Assembly: GCA_964480945.1 (NCBI GenBank)
Contig: CAYZRX010000062.1
Location: 1 to 23,827, forward strand
Reading direction: 5' to 3'
Source: VGWB01 sp964480945
GTDB taxonomy: Bacteria; Bacteroidota; Ignavibacteria; UBA10030
Length of the DNA: 23,827 nucleotides
Position 1 is the first letter of the stretch. Each line of letters begins with the position of its first letter. Under the pieces are notes generated by a model. The model saw only the letters and a list, made by a program, of their open reading frames with translations. It was not told the DNA's origin and did no database searches. The translations under genes and the position numbers were made by a program. Shown here piece after piece: positions 7,635-16,442 of the stretch.

Positions 7635-10600
7635 TTGATAGAGCATAAGACCAAAACTTATGTCCGCCGCGCCATCAAGGTTGTTGTATGGATACTCGCC
7701 GGCATAGTGGGTCTGATCATCCTTGTCGTGGTGGCGCTGCAGTTCCCCGGGGTGCAGCGCTACATTTCGCAGAGGGCATTATCATCGATATCGGAAAAGA
7801 CTCATTCCCGCATCGAGGTTGGTTCGGTCAACATCGCATTCCCGAACTCGGTTGTTCTGCATAACCTATTCGTTGAAAGCCGCCAGCGGGATACTTTGTT
7901 GTCTATTCAAACGCTGGCAGCGGACGTGAACCTGCTTGGACTCTTCTCGCACGAGATCAACTTGAAAAACGTCTGGGTTGACTCGCTCACCGCTCACATC
8001 ACCCGCACATTACCAGACAGCAGCTTCAATTTCGATTTTATCCTTCACGCACTTCGCCCCGATCCAACTACTGTCGATACTCATCCCGATACATCTGCAG
8101 GGCCAGGTTGGGAAATAACGCTGGGCGGATTGAGTCTCAACGGCATTCATGCCACATACGATGACGAGGTGAGTGGATTGAATCTGCGCCTCCAGCTCGG
8201 CACACTGGAGGCCTCGATCGACAAGTTTGATCTCGGTAAGGAGCAGTTCCACGTCGACGAACTATCTCTTGCGAATGCTATAGCGAGTGTCAAACAAACA
8301 AAAGAATCACCGCCCGATGAATCAAAATCTGCAGATGTCGACTTTGGGATCCGAGGCCTATCGCTGGCAAAGGTTCGCGTGACGTATGAAAACACCGTAG
8401 CAAGAGAACGCTACAGCGTTGACCTTGGAACGTCGTCTCTCCTCGCAGAGAAGATCGATTTGCCGTCGCACCATATAACGCTCAGAAAATTCATACTCGA
8501 AAACACAAACATTGTTGTCGCACAACCGATAAACAAGGAGAATAAAACAGAAAAGTCTTATGCCGCTGGTTTGCCCTGGGTTATCAGCCTCGGTCACCTG
8601 ATTCTCAACGGGAACAGTGTTCAATATGACGTTGAAGGTGCGGCCACAGTCAACGGTTTGGATCCGAATCATCTCCGACTTGATGGCCTGACAATGCGGG
8701 CAGAAAACATATACTACAGCGAAAACCGCATGACGGCAGACGTCAGTCACACATCCTTTCGGGAGCATTCCGGCCTTGAGTTGCGTGAACTATCGGGCGG
8801 ATTCATCCTGGACTCTCTGCATGCGCAGCTCACGGACTTCACAGTGGAAACTGCGGGTAGCCGCATTCGCGGGATTATTCTTCTCAGCTATTCTTCGCTT
8901 GCCGCACTCAAAAACCTCCCGGGTACTGTGAACGTGAAGGCGACGATCGGTGATTCTCGCATCGCCACTTCGGATTTGCTTTTGTTCCTGCCCTCTCTTC
9001 CGATAAGGAACACACCAGGCACGTCGATAAGGTTCTCTTCCCAGCTCTCGGGGCTTGTACGGGACTTGCGAGTGGAAGAGTTCCGGGCTGCGGTGGGCGA
9101 TTCCACCACGGTTGATCTCACCGGTTCAATCCGCGGGTTACCGGAGGCGAAGACGGCGTACTATGATGTGAACCTGCGTCTGTTCTCTTCCGGGCGAAAT
9201 GACATCCAGGCGCTTGTTGTGGATACCCTGCTGCCCCAGAACATCTTCTTGCCCGCTTCCATGAGAATGAGTGGAAACTTCAAGGGTACAGCGAAGAATT
9301 TCTCCGCTTCAACTGTTATAACGACCAGCATCGGAAGCTTGAAGGGAAATGTAGTATTGAACTCTGGTCAAGGACCCGGCTCAAAAACCAGTGAATGGAA
9401 AACAGATGTCATCGTCGACGAGTTCAATGTCGGTTCGCTTCTTGACGATCCGGAAACATTCGGTCCGGTTTCGTTGAAGGCATCCGCCGCCGGAACGGGA
9501 TTAAGCAAAGATGACATCGCAGCGCAGCTGAATGTCCAGGTGGACAAGGCGGTTGTCAACGGGTATCCCTACCGGCGACTCTCGATCCATGGAACTGGCG
9601 GCCCGAATATGTTCGACGGGAAAGCCGAGATCCAGGATTCCAGCATCGCCTTCACATTCAACGGCACCGTCAACACGAGCGAAGAGAATCCGACTTACAA
9701 ATTCACACTCGACCTGAAAGGCGCCGACCTGCGCCGGCTCAACTTCACCCCGGATGACATCCGGGTAGCAGGCATCGTCACATCCGATCTTACGGGAAAG
9801 GACATAAACGATATCAATGGCAAGATCGATGTGCGTAATGTCGTGATCATCAAAAACCGCAAACGTTATGTCATCGATTCTCTCGTCTATGCATCGGTAA
9901 ACGAAGAAAAGCGAACCCACATCAGTATTGAATCCACGATCCTCGCAGGCCAATTCGACGGCACAATTGCTCCTGGCGATTTGCCGGAATTGTTGAAAGA
10001 ACATTTGGCGCATTACTTCACCCTGCAGGGAGAGCAACGCAGGAGGGATCTTAAAGCCCAGGCTTTTACGTTTCACGTCATCTTGCGCGATCCGGCCACT
10101 CTCACGGACGTATTCTTTCCGGAACTCCACCGTCTGTCCGCAGGAACCATTGAAGGTAATTTCGACAGCGACAAGAAGAACCTGAATGTGAATATCGACG
10201 TCCCCAGGATTGACTATAACGATTTTAAGATCGATAGCCTTACCGTCAGGGTCACATCTGATGCCGAACTGCTGCAGGCAACATTGAGGGTGGGGTCAAT
10301 AGCTGATTCGACGTTGCGGGTAACGAATCTTCAGCTTGCCGGAAAGGCCGGGCACGATAGCATCGATGTTGCATTGCAGAGCACCCGCGGTGACGGTTCC
10401 ACGAAAATGCTTCTTGCCGGAATATTCCATCGTGTTCCCGATGGATACAAGTGGCAATTCAACAAGGATGGGATCGTGTTTCAAAACATTCCGTGGAGCG
10501 TTCCTTCTGACAACTGTCTGCTCTTTGGCAACAACCGGTTTATTGCACACAATGTCGTATTGCGAGGCGCGGGACAATCCCTCTCTCTCCATAGCACTGA

Positions 10601-12614
10601 TGAGCAGAATCAGCGTTCACCACTGAGGATTGAATTCACCGATTTTGAACTCGGCACACTATCTCATGTTGTTGAGCGCGATAGCGGCCTGTTCGGTGGA
10701 ATTCTCAATGGGAATGTCGTCCTGCAAAATCCGGGAAAACAGACGGCGTTCACTTCTGACCTCACAATCAAAGACTTCAGCTTCGGTCAAAGGCATGTGG
10801 GTGATGTTGCGCTGCGTGCAAATCATCAAACAGAAAATGTCTTCGAAGTAGCCGTGGACATTGCCGGCTATGGGAACCAGATTGCCGTGCGGGGAAAATA
10901 CCGGAGTGAAAAGGGCGGGTACGAGCTGGACCTTGCGTGTAATTTCACGAAAGTAAATCTTGCCAGCATCGAGCCATTTACCTTCGGCAGCGTGCAGCGT
11001 CTTTCCGGAACAATGACCGGCCGATTACATATGACGGGTACATGGGAGAAACCCTCCATAAGCGGGGAGTTGAATTTCACCGATGCGGCATTTAACCCTG
11101 CATTCCTGGATACATACCTGCATCTCAGCAATGGCAAAATAGAGATTGACGGTAAGGGAGTCGAATTCAGGTCCTTTGATCTTGTCGATACTCTCGGCAA
11201 CAGAGCTTCATTGAGTGGTCATTTGTTTACCGAAGACTTCCGCGGCTACAGGTACGATCTGCGGGTCCGTACCGCCAAGTTTCTTGTTTTGCACAAGCCC
11301 CCAAGTCGCGGCGCACTTTACTATGGCACCGTAATCCTCAGCAGTGATATTTCCGTAAAAGGAGATCAGAGCAGACCAATAGTCACCATGCAGGCAGAGC
11401 TGGACAAGGGGACCGATCTCGCACTAGTCCTGCCGGAATCAGAGTTCGCTGTGGAGGAGCGCCGTGGAATTGTAAGATTCGTCAAAGTCAACACTCCTTC
11501 CAACTCTATTATGTCTCGGCGGAACCCCATACCAAACACCGACACCACGGAAACGAAGCTTGTATCCATGGACCTCACATCAAATATCTCGGTGAACAAG
11601 GATTCCAGACTTCGGATATTGATCGATCCCATTGCAGGCGATTCGCTGGTGATCCAGGGCGAAGCGACATTGAGCTTCGCCATTGACCCAAGCGGAAAGA
11701 TCACTCTTACGGGGCACTACGAAATCCTCAAAGGATCGTACCAACTTTCGTTTGGGGATTTTATTAGGAGAGAATTCGCCATCGCAAAAGGAAGCAGTCT
11801 CACATGGTTTGGATCGCCCTTTGAAGCTGACGTCGATATCACTGCGATTTACACGGTGAAAGCTGCCGTGCTGGATTTGATTCAGGATCAACTTACCGGT
11901 ATAAGTCAGGAAGAACGCAACAAATACAAGCAGGAGCTTCCCATCCAAGTCTACCTCATCATGAAGGGAAAACTCCTGAAGCCCGAGATTCATTTCAAAC
12001 TCGATCTTCCTCCGGACAAAAGGGGTGTGTTGAATGGAACTGTTTACGCAAAACTCAATGAGCTGAATGGCCAGGAATCCGAACTCAATAAGCAAGTATT
12101 TGCGCTTCTGGTCCTGGGCAGGTTCATCTCGGAAAACACGTTTGTCTCTGCAGGTGGGAACGGGGCGCTTTCCGATTTTGCCCGTTCAAGTGTCAGCCAA
12201 ATTCTTTCCGCGCAGTTGAACCGTTTGTCTGAACAATACATTGCGGGCGCGAACCTTACTATGGGCCTGGAGTCCTATCAAGATTACTCGAGCGGAACTG
12301 CCGAAGGACGGACCCAACTGCAACTGGCTCTCTCCAAACAACTCTTCGATGAACGTGTAACCGTTCAGGTGGGAGGAAATGTGGACCTTGAGGGACGGCG
12401 AAGTCAAGAGAATTCGCTCAACAGTTTTGCAGGGGACCTCAAAGTGTGGTACAAGCTCACCGAGGATGGTCGCTGGCAGTTGCAGGTTTTCAGACAAAAC
12501 TCATACGAGGGGGCCATTGACGGGGACATCACCAAGACGGGTGTTGGCGTCGTGTTCACGATCGATTTCGACAAACTCTTCGGCATCACACTCAGTCCGG
12601 TTCCTGAGAAATGA
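7635..12614 (+). CDS. tamB: TamB, translocation and assembly module inner-membrane/periplasmic protein
   Basis: TamB is anchored in the inner membrane and spans the periplasm as a long beta-helical groove; with its Omp85 partner it supports outer-membrane protein assembly and probably lipid traffic. The 1659-residue product has a basic N-terminus and one membrane helix (about residues 16-36, VVVWILAGIVGLIILVVVAL), then an AsmA-like segment (VQRYISQRALSSISEKTHSRIEVGSVNIAF) and more than a thousand residues of repeated short beta strands. The C-terminal TamB (DUF490) domain is clear: LTGHYEILKGSYQLSFG, KQELPIQVYLIMKGKLLKPE, LDLPPDKRG, and NKQVFALLVLGRFISEN. The start is taken as TTG 7635, because no ATG occurs before the membrane helix; see the ribosome-site entry. 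The tamL gene follows after ten bases, indicating an operon. Confidence 0.93.
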   Translation: MIEHKTKTYVRRAIKVVVWILAGIVGLIILVVVALQFPGVQRYISQRALSSISEKTHSRIEVGSVNIAFPNSVVLHNLFVESRQRDTLLSIQTLAADVNLLGLFSHEINLKNVWVDSLTAHITRTLPDSSFNFDFILHALRPDPTTVDTHPDTSAGPGWEITLGGLSLNGIHATYDDEVSGLNLRLQLGTLEASIDKFDLGKEQFHVDELSLANAIASVKQTKESPPDESKSADVDFGIRGLSLAKVRVTYENTVARERYSVDLGTSSLLAEKIDLPSHHITLRKFILENTNIVVAQPINKENKTEKSYAAGLPWVISLGHLILNGNSVQYDVEGAATVNGLDPNHLRLDGLTMRAENIYYSENRMTADVSHTSFREHSGLELRELSGGFILDSLHAQLTDFTVETAGSRIRGIILLSYSSLAALKNLPGTVNVKATIGDSRIATSDLLLFLPSLPIRNTPGTSIRFSSQLSGLVRDLRVEEFRAAVGDSTTVDLTGSIRGLPEAKTAYYDVNLRLFSSGRNDIQALVVDTLLPQNIFLPASMRMSGNFKGTAKNFSASTVITTSIGSLKGNVVLNSGQGPGSKTSEWKTDVIVDEFNVGSLLDDPETFGPVSLKASAAGTGLSKDDIAAQLNVQVDKAVVNGYPYRRLSIHGTGGPNMFDGKAEIQDSSIAFTFNGTVNTSEENPTYKFTLDLKGADLRRLNFTPDDIRVAGIVTSDLTGKDINDINGKIDVRNVVIIKNRKRYVIDSLVYASVNEEKRTHISIESTILAGQFDGTIAPGDLPELLKEHLAHYFTLQGEQRRRDLKAQAFTFHVILRDPATLTDVFFPELHRLSAGTIEGNFDSDKKNLNVNIDVPRIDYNDFKIDSLTVRVTSDAELLQATLRVGSIADSTLRVTNLQLAGKAGHDSIDVALQSTRGDGSTKMLLAGIFHRVPDGYKWQFNKDGIVFQNIPWSVPSDNCLLFGNNRFIAHNVVLRGAGQSLSLHSTDEQNQRSPLRIEFTDFELGTLSHVVERDSGLFGGILNGNVVLQNPGKQTAFTSDLTIKDFSFGQRHVGDVALRANHQTENVFEVAVDIAGYGNQIAVRGKYRSEKGGYELDLACNFTKVNLASIEPFTFGSVQRLSGTMTGRLHMTGTWEKPSISGELNFTDAAFNPAFLDTYLHLSNGKIEIDGKGVEFRSFDLVDTLGNRASLSGHLFTEDFRGYRYDLRVRTAKFLVLHKPPSRGALYYGTVILSSDISVKGDQSRPIVTMQAELDKGTDLALVLPESEFAVEERRGIVRFVKVNTPSNSIMSRRNPIPNTDTTETKLVSMDLTSNISVNKDSRLRILIDPIAGDSLVIQGEATLSFAIDPSGKITLTGHYEILKGSYQLSFGDFIRREFAIAKGSSLTWFGSPFEADVDITAIYTVKAAVLDLIQDQLTGISQEERNKYKQELPIQVYLIMKGKLLKPEIHFKLDLPPDKRGVLNGTVYAKLNELNGQESELNKQVFALLVLGRFISENTFVSAGGNGALSDFARSSVSQILSAQLNRLSEQYIAGANLTMGLESYQDYSSGTAEGRTQLQLALSKQLFDERVTVQVGGNVDLEGRRSQENSLNSFAGDLKVWYKLTEDGRWQLQVFRQNSYEGAIDGDITKTGVGVVFTIDFDKLFGITLSPVPEK

Positions 12615-12624
12615 AGAGAAATAA

Positions 12625-14934
12625 ATGCGAATAGAATTCTCCCTGACTGATTCTCTCGTGCTTGCTGCGGTCGCCGGACTGCTCGCGGTTCTCGCCCCCG
12701 GCTGCAGCAACACGGCGTATCTCGCTCAAGGTGAGAAGCTGTATACTGGCGCAGACGTGAATATCGAAGAGAAGCAAGACATCCCGGACAAAGGCGATCT
12801 GGAAAATCAGTTGGACCTGCTTGCCAAACCGAAGCCGAATGGAAAACTCCTCGGACTCTTCCGCTTTAAGTTATGGTTGTACAACGTCGGGTTTTTCAAG
12901 GAGAGTCTCGGTGAACCTCCAGTGTTGCTGCAATCTGCCGCACCTGATCGGGTTGCCGCGAGAATGCGCACCCTGTTAGAAGATAAAGGATACTTCCAGG
13001 CGGATGTGGGTTACACGGTGCGTGAAAAGGAAAACACCGCAGACATTCAATACAATATTGCCGTCCATTCACCATACAGAATCAACGGTACTACTGTGAA
13101 GGGAGCCAACACCGCGCTGATTGACGCAATTCGTTCCACCATGGGAGAAACACTTCTCGCCGCGGGAGACCAATACGACCTCGTGAAACTCAAACAAGAG
13201 CGGGAGCGCATTGACGCCGCGCTCAAAGAGAAAGGCTATTTCTATTTCTCTCCCGACTTCGTTGTGTTTCAAGCGGATAGTACTGCCGGGAACAGGACGG
13301 TTGATCTTTCCCTTCAAGTCAAACAAGATATACCCGCCGAAGCAACCCGCGCCTATACGATAGGCAACATCTACATTTACTCCGGTTATTCGCTGAATCG
13401 CGACAGTGTCGCAATACCTGCCGGCGAAACTGTAAGCGTTAGCGGCTGCTACTACATTGACCTCGATAAGAAGTTTGATCCCGACGTCATTGTCCGCTCG
13501 ATGTTCTTTAGAAAAGGCGCCCTCTACAGCAGAAACAACCACGATCTCACATTAAGCAGGCTCATGAATCTCGGCGTGTTCAAGTTTGTGAACATACGAT
13601 TTCGCGATGCCGATTCGGCAGGCATCCCGCGTTTGGAACCTCATATTTACCTGACGCCGCTGCCGACAAAAAGCATTCGCTTTGAGTTGCAGGGCGTATC
13701 AAAATCCAACAATCTTGCGGGTCCGGTGTTTAATTCCAGCTTCCGGAACAGGAACTTCTTCGGTGGGGCTGAACTCTTTACGCTTAGTTTTGAAGCTGGT
13801 TTTGAGGTGCCTATTGGCGGGGGACAATCGGGAGGGAATTCATATGAGATCGGTACGCGTGGAGAGTTGGAGCTGCCGAAGTTCGCTACTCCGTTCACGC
13901 TCGAAAATGTATCGAGCGTCTTTGTGCCAAAGACTCGCATCGTGCTCGGAATGAGTATGCTGAATAGACTGCAATACTATCAACTTTTCTCGGTGGATGC
14001 ATCATTTGGATACAACTGGAAGGAATCCATCAGCAAGGAACACAATGTTAGTCTGCTCTCGATTACGTTTGCGCATTTGGCAAATGCAACCCAGAGATTC
14101 GACGACTTGTTGAATACTAATCCACTGTTGAAGAAGAGTTTCGAGCAACAGTTTATCATCGGACAGAACTATTCCTTCACATACAATGACCAGCTTGAGA
14201 AGGATCATAAGAACCATCTGTACTTCAAAGGAAGTATAGATCTTTCGGGGAACCTGTTGCAGCTTGTGCAATCACTGCTGACCAAGCACAAAGCGACACC
14301 CGATACTCCCTATGGGATCTTCGGGACGGCATATTCAGAGTACTACAAATTTGATATCGACTTGCGACACTACTACAATACCGTTGATCAAAGAGCGTCC
14401 ATTGCCAGCAGGTTGATCGCAGGGATAGGCGTCGCTTACGGCAACTCCGCAACGCTGCCCTACGTGAAGCAGTTTCATATCGGGGGAAGCAATAGCGTGC
14501 GTGCCTTCGCTGCACGCGGTCTTGGCCCCGGTTCGTACAGAATTCCTGATAGCGTGGTTGCAAAATCCTTCATTGACCAGGCCGGGGATATCAAACTTGA
14601 GGCAAGTACCGAGTACCGGTTTCCCATTGTCAGTATTCTCAAAGGCGCCCTGTTCGTTGATGCGGGTAACATCTGGCTGCTGCGGGGAGACCCGGACCGC
14701 CCCGGCGGTACGTTCTCTGGCAAAACGTTCCTCGATGAGATTGCGGTTGGAACAGGTTTCGGCTTGCGCCTTGATCTGTCCTTCTTTATTCTCCGGTTCG
14801 ACCTTGCGTTCCCATTGCGCGTTCCTTATCTACCCCAGGGCGAGCGTTGGGTCGCGAATAAGATCGATTTCGGCGATCCATCGTGGAGAAAAAACAACCT
14901 TGCGTTGAATATTGCCATTGGATATCCATATTGA
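12625..14934 (+). CDS. tamL: TamL: lipoprotein Omp85-family outer-membrane assembly protein
   Basis: Outer-membrane barrel partner of TamB. Residues 1-27 are a lipoprotein signal ending in the lipobox LAPGC, so Cys27 is the likely lipidated residue; a lipidated TamA relative (TamL) is characteristic of Bacteroidota. POTRA-like repeats fill ~35-340 (AARMRTLLEDKGYFQADVGY and ERIDAALKEKGYFYFSPDFV are typical helix-strand units). The Omp85 surface-antigen barrel fills ~345-769, with RNRNFFGGAELFTLSFEAGF and the L6-loop motif GGSNSVRAFAARGLGPGS; the motif has VRAF where classical Omp85 proteins have VRGF/Y. The last strand ends NIAIGYPY. Length (769) exceeds E. coli TamA (577), as expected for the lipoprotein type. 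It starts ten bases after tamB; the ribosome site (GAAGAGAAA) is weak, which suggests translational coupling. Confidence 0.92.
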   Translation: MRIEFSLTDSLVLAAVAGLLAVLAPGCSNTAYLAQGEKLYTGADVNIEEKQDIPDKGDLENQLDLLAKPKPNGKLLGLFRFKLWLYNVGFFKESLGEPPVLLQSAAPDRVAARMRTLLEDKGYFQADVGYTVREKENTADIQYNIAVHSPYRINGTTVKGANTALIDAIRSTMGETLLAAGDQYDLVKLKQERERIDAALKEKGYFYFSPDFVVFQADSTAGNRTVDLSLQVKQDIPAEATRAYTIGNIYIYSGYSLNRDSVAIPAGETVSVSGCYYIDLDKKFDPDVIVRSMFFRKGALYSRNNHDLTLSRLMNLGVFKFVNIRFRDADSAGIPRLEPHIYLTPLPTKSIRFELQGVSKSNNLAGPVFNSSFRNRNFFGGAELFTLSFEAGFEVPIGGGQSGGNSYEIGTRGELELPKFATPFTLENVSSVFVPKTRIVLGMSMLNRLQYYQLFSVDASFGYNWKESISKEHNVSLLSITFAHLANATQRFDDLLNTNPLLKKSFEQQFIIGQNYSFTYNDQLEKDHKNHLYFKGSIDLSGNLLQLVQSLLTKHKATPDTPYGIFGTAYSEYYKFDIDLRHYYNTVDQRASIASRLIAGIGVAYGNSATLPYVKQFHIGGSNSVRAFAARGLGPGSYRIPDSVVAKSFIDQAGDIKLEASTEYRFPIVSILKGALFVDAGNIWLLRGDPDRPGGTFSGKTFLDEIAVGTGFGLRLDLSFFILRFDLAFPLRVPYLPQGERWVANKIDFGDPSWRKNNLALNIAIGYPY

Positions 14935-14945
14935 GTTGTGTGTGA

Positions 14946-15090
14946 GTGGGCGTTGGATCATTACGTGGGGCGATGTACATCTGCACACAGATCGATGCCT
15001 TGCGTGCGTTCGGCGCAGACTCTATTGCCCGAATTGTCATGTCACAGTTGCTTTCCGCGCTCGTCATGTGCTTGCCTCATATTTTTGACC
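14946..15090 (+). pseudogene. fragment of a second MlaE-type permease
   Basis: In frame from 14946 the sequence reads GAMYICTQIDALRAFGADSI then ARIVMSQLLSALVMCLP and a short IFDLL. This lines up with the most conserved loop of MlaE/YrbE permeases (pattern E-L-x-T-M-x-V-T-E-Q-I-D-A-L, then D-P-I, then a membrane helix). The intact mlaE here has ATMKVTEQIDAMTVSGINPF at the same place, so the fragment belongs to a different subfamily and is not a recent copy of it. Changes at conserved positions (Cys for Glu/Thr, Ser for Pro) and the loss of all flanking sequence mark it as a decayed remnant. The frame runs on to 15301 but is unconvincing after ~15090. Confidence 0.55.
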
Positions 15091-15133
15091 TGCTGTATTG
15101 TTCAGTTGAGTTCTTCTCGGTGACTCATCTCTT

Positions 15134-15166
15134 AGAGAACGAGAACATTACTCCTTCTCGATCTCT
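15134..15166. repeat. inverted repeat, 11-bp arms
   Basis: AGAGAACGAGA (15134-15144) pairs with TCTCGATCTCT (15156-15166) with one mismatch and an 11-base loop. No T-tract directly follows. It lies in the gap between tamL and cbpA, near the palindrome at 15200-15218. Confidence 0.45.
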
Positions 15167-15199
15167 CGTTTTCCCTGCTCCTACGAATCAATCTGCCGC

Positions 15200-15218
15200 T
15201 CCGAAGGGTTCCTTCGGA
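15200..15218. repeat. palindromic repeat, copy 2
   Basis: TCCGAAGG (15200-15207) and CCTTCGGA (15211-15218) form a perfect 8-bp inverted repeat around GTT. It shares the CGAAGGG core with the copies at 2843 and 21663. A weaker hairpin (CGAAGA 15268-15273 with TCTTCG 15283-15288) follows. Confidence 0.6.
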
Positions 15219-15350
15219 AAACCATCCCTTCGAGAGACAGTTGAGGAATTGGGATTCTGTCTCCCTACGAAGAGCACGTACTTCTTCGGAGAGGATTAAT
15301 TACTCTTTCATCCCTTTGGTCGATTTCATTCGATAAGGGCAATTGGTATA

Positions 15351-15445
15351 ATAATCAAGCGGGAACCGTCATGGATGAGCTGCGTCGAGGTTATCTCTGG
15401 AATAATGAATTACTACGCGCAGCGCAAGTGCGAGTTGCCGGATGA
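15351..15445 (+). pseudogene. 3' remnant of a second grpE
   Basis: In frame before TGA 15443-15445 the sequence reads GTVMDELRRGYLWNNELLRA then AQVRVAG, the last ~27 residues of GrpE. It ends at the family's usual point (VRVAG then stop), unlike the intact gene in this window, which runs on by five residues. The 84-base match to intact grpE is 77/84, with differences nearly all silent, so both copies evolved as working genes before this one was truncated. Upstream of 15360 there is no GrpE sequence. cbpA starts 50 bases downstream, matching the grpE-then-dnaJ/cbpA gene order seen in many bacteria. Confidence 0.88.
15360..15443 (+). repeat. 84-bp direct repeat, copy B (grpE remnant)
   Basis: Partner of 6368-6451: same length, no gaps, seven mismatches. 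Recombination between the two copies would remove about 9 kb and leave a normal-ended grpE directly upstream of cbpA. Confidence 0.9.
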
Positions 15446-15495
15446 CAACTATCCTGTGTGATAGCGTCCGGGAATGAGTCCAAAATGGCAAGACT

Positions 15496-16419
15496 ATGAC
15501 TTACAAAGATTACTACAAGGATTTGGGCATTGGAAAGACAGCAACGCCTGCAGAGATCAAGAAGGCGTATCGGACGCTTGCCAACAAATATCATCCCGAC
15601 AAGACCAAGGGAGACAAAGCAGCTGAAGAAAGGTTCAAGGAAATCAACGAGGCCAACGAAGTCCTCAGCGATCCGGTGAAACGAAAAAAGTACGATCAGT
15701 TTGGCGCGGATTGGAAGCGCTACGAGGAAGCCGGAGCGCAGCCGGGAGGATTTGATTGGTCAAAGTACGCAAGCGGCGGCGGACAAACACACTGGACGGG
15801 CATGAATGAATCCGATTCGGCGTTTGGCGACGTTGGCGTTGACGATCTCTTTGAAATGCTGTTTGGACAACGCAGTGGCCAGCGGCGAGGGACACGGAGC
15901 GTTGTCATCAAAGGCGAGGATCTTGGAACAGAGACAACCCTCTCGCTTGAAGAAGCGTATCACGGCACGACGCGACTCATCCGGCTCAATGGTCAAACGA
16001 TCAAAGTGACGATCAAACCAGGCGTCGCAGACCAGCAAATGCTGAGAATCGCGGGCAAAGGGGGAGGGGGGTCAAGCGGCGGTCCGAACGGCGACCTTTT
16101 CCTCACTGTCAAGATTGCGCCGCACCCAGAATTTCACCGGAAAGGAAACGATCTCTACCGTGACCTCCCCGTTGAACTATATACTGCCGTCCTTGGCGGA
16201 AAGACTCAGATCAAAACAATGAAAGGTAAAGTCACAGTCAATATTCCGAAGGGAACGACGAACGGCAAAGAGCTCAGGCTTCGGGGACTTGGAATGCCAG
16301 CCTATGCAAAGAAGAATAAGTTTGGAAATCTGCTGGTGAAAGTTGACATCGTGCTGCCGGAGGATCTCAGCGAAGAGGAAATAGACTTGTTCAGAAAACT
16401 GGCCGCACTGCGGAAATAG
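15496..16419 (+). CDS. cbpA: CbpA-type DnaJ/Hsp40 co-chaperone
   Basis: Stimulates the ATPase of DnaK and delivers substrates. The J domain covers residues ~4-72 (DYYKDLGIGKTATPAEIKKA) with the essential HPD at 33-35 and the closing KKYDQFG. A Gly-rich linker follows (~75-110). The DnaJ C-terminal peptide-binding region is at ~120-300: LSLEEAYHGTTRLIRLNG, VTIKPGVADQQMLRIAGKGG, GDLFLTVKI, HPEFHRKGNDLYRDLPVEL, VTVNIPKGTTNGKELRLRG. There is no Cys-rich zinc domain, which separates it from DnaJ proper; the 307-residue length fits CbpA. No strong ribosome site precedes ATG 15496. It is preceded by the truncated grpE remnant, so its original partner gene may have been lost or relocated. Confidence 0.92.
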   Translation: MTYKDYYKDLGIGKTATPAEIKKAYRTLANKYHPDKTKGDKAAEERFKEINEANEVLSDPVKRKKYDQFGADWKRYEEAGAQPGGFDWSKYASGGGQTHWTGMNESDSAFGDVGVDDLFEMLFGQRSGQRRGTRSVVIKGEDLGTETTLSLEEAYHGTTRLIRLNGQTIKVTIKPGVADQQMLRIAGKGGGGSSGGPNGDLFLTVKIAPHPEFHRKGNDLYRDLPVELYTAVLGGKTQIKTMKGKVTVNIPKGTTNGKELRLRGLGMPAYAKKNKFGNLLVKVDIVLPEDLSEEEIDLFRKLAALRK

Positions 16420-16442
16420 CCCGCGGCACGAGATCCCAATGA

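Noticed and set aside
7324..7638. Frame with an internal TAG before tamB as a broken gene
   Set aside because: The first part looks protein-like but matches nothing I know, and the later part is Cys/Arg/Pro-rich. Described only as an intergenic region.
15134..15295. Hairpin cluster after tamL as an intrinsic terminator or CRISPR
   Set aside because: No T-tract follows any of the stems, and there are no regularly spaced identical repeats with unique spacers.
14946..15299. A 117-residue frame as an intact gene
   Set aside because: Only its first ~45 codons resemble a protein family (MlaE), with altered key positions; the rest crosses two hairpins and looks non-coding. Reported as a fragment instead.
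6452..15443. The repeat-flanked 9 kb as an integrative element
   Set aside because: No integrase, transposase, relaxase or phage gene lies inside; the flanking repeats show silent-site divergence rather than identical attachment sites.
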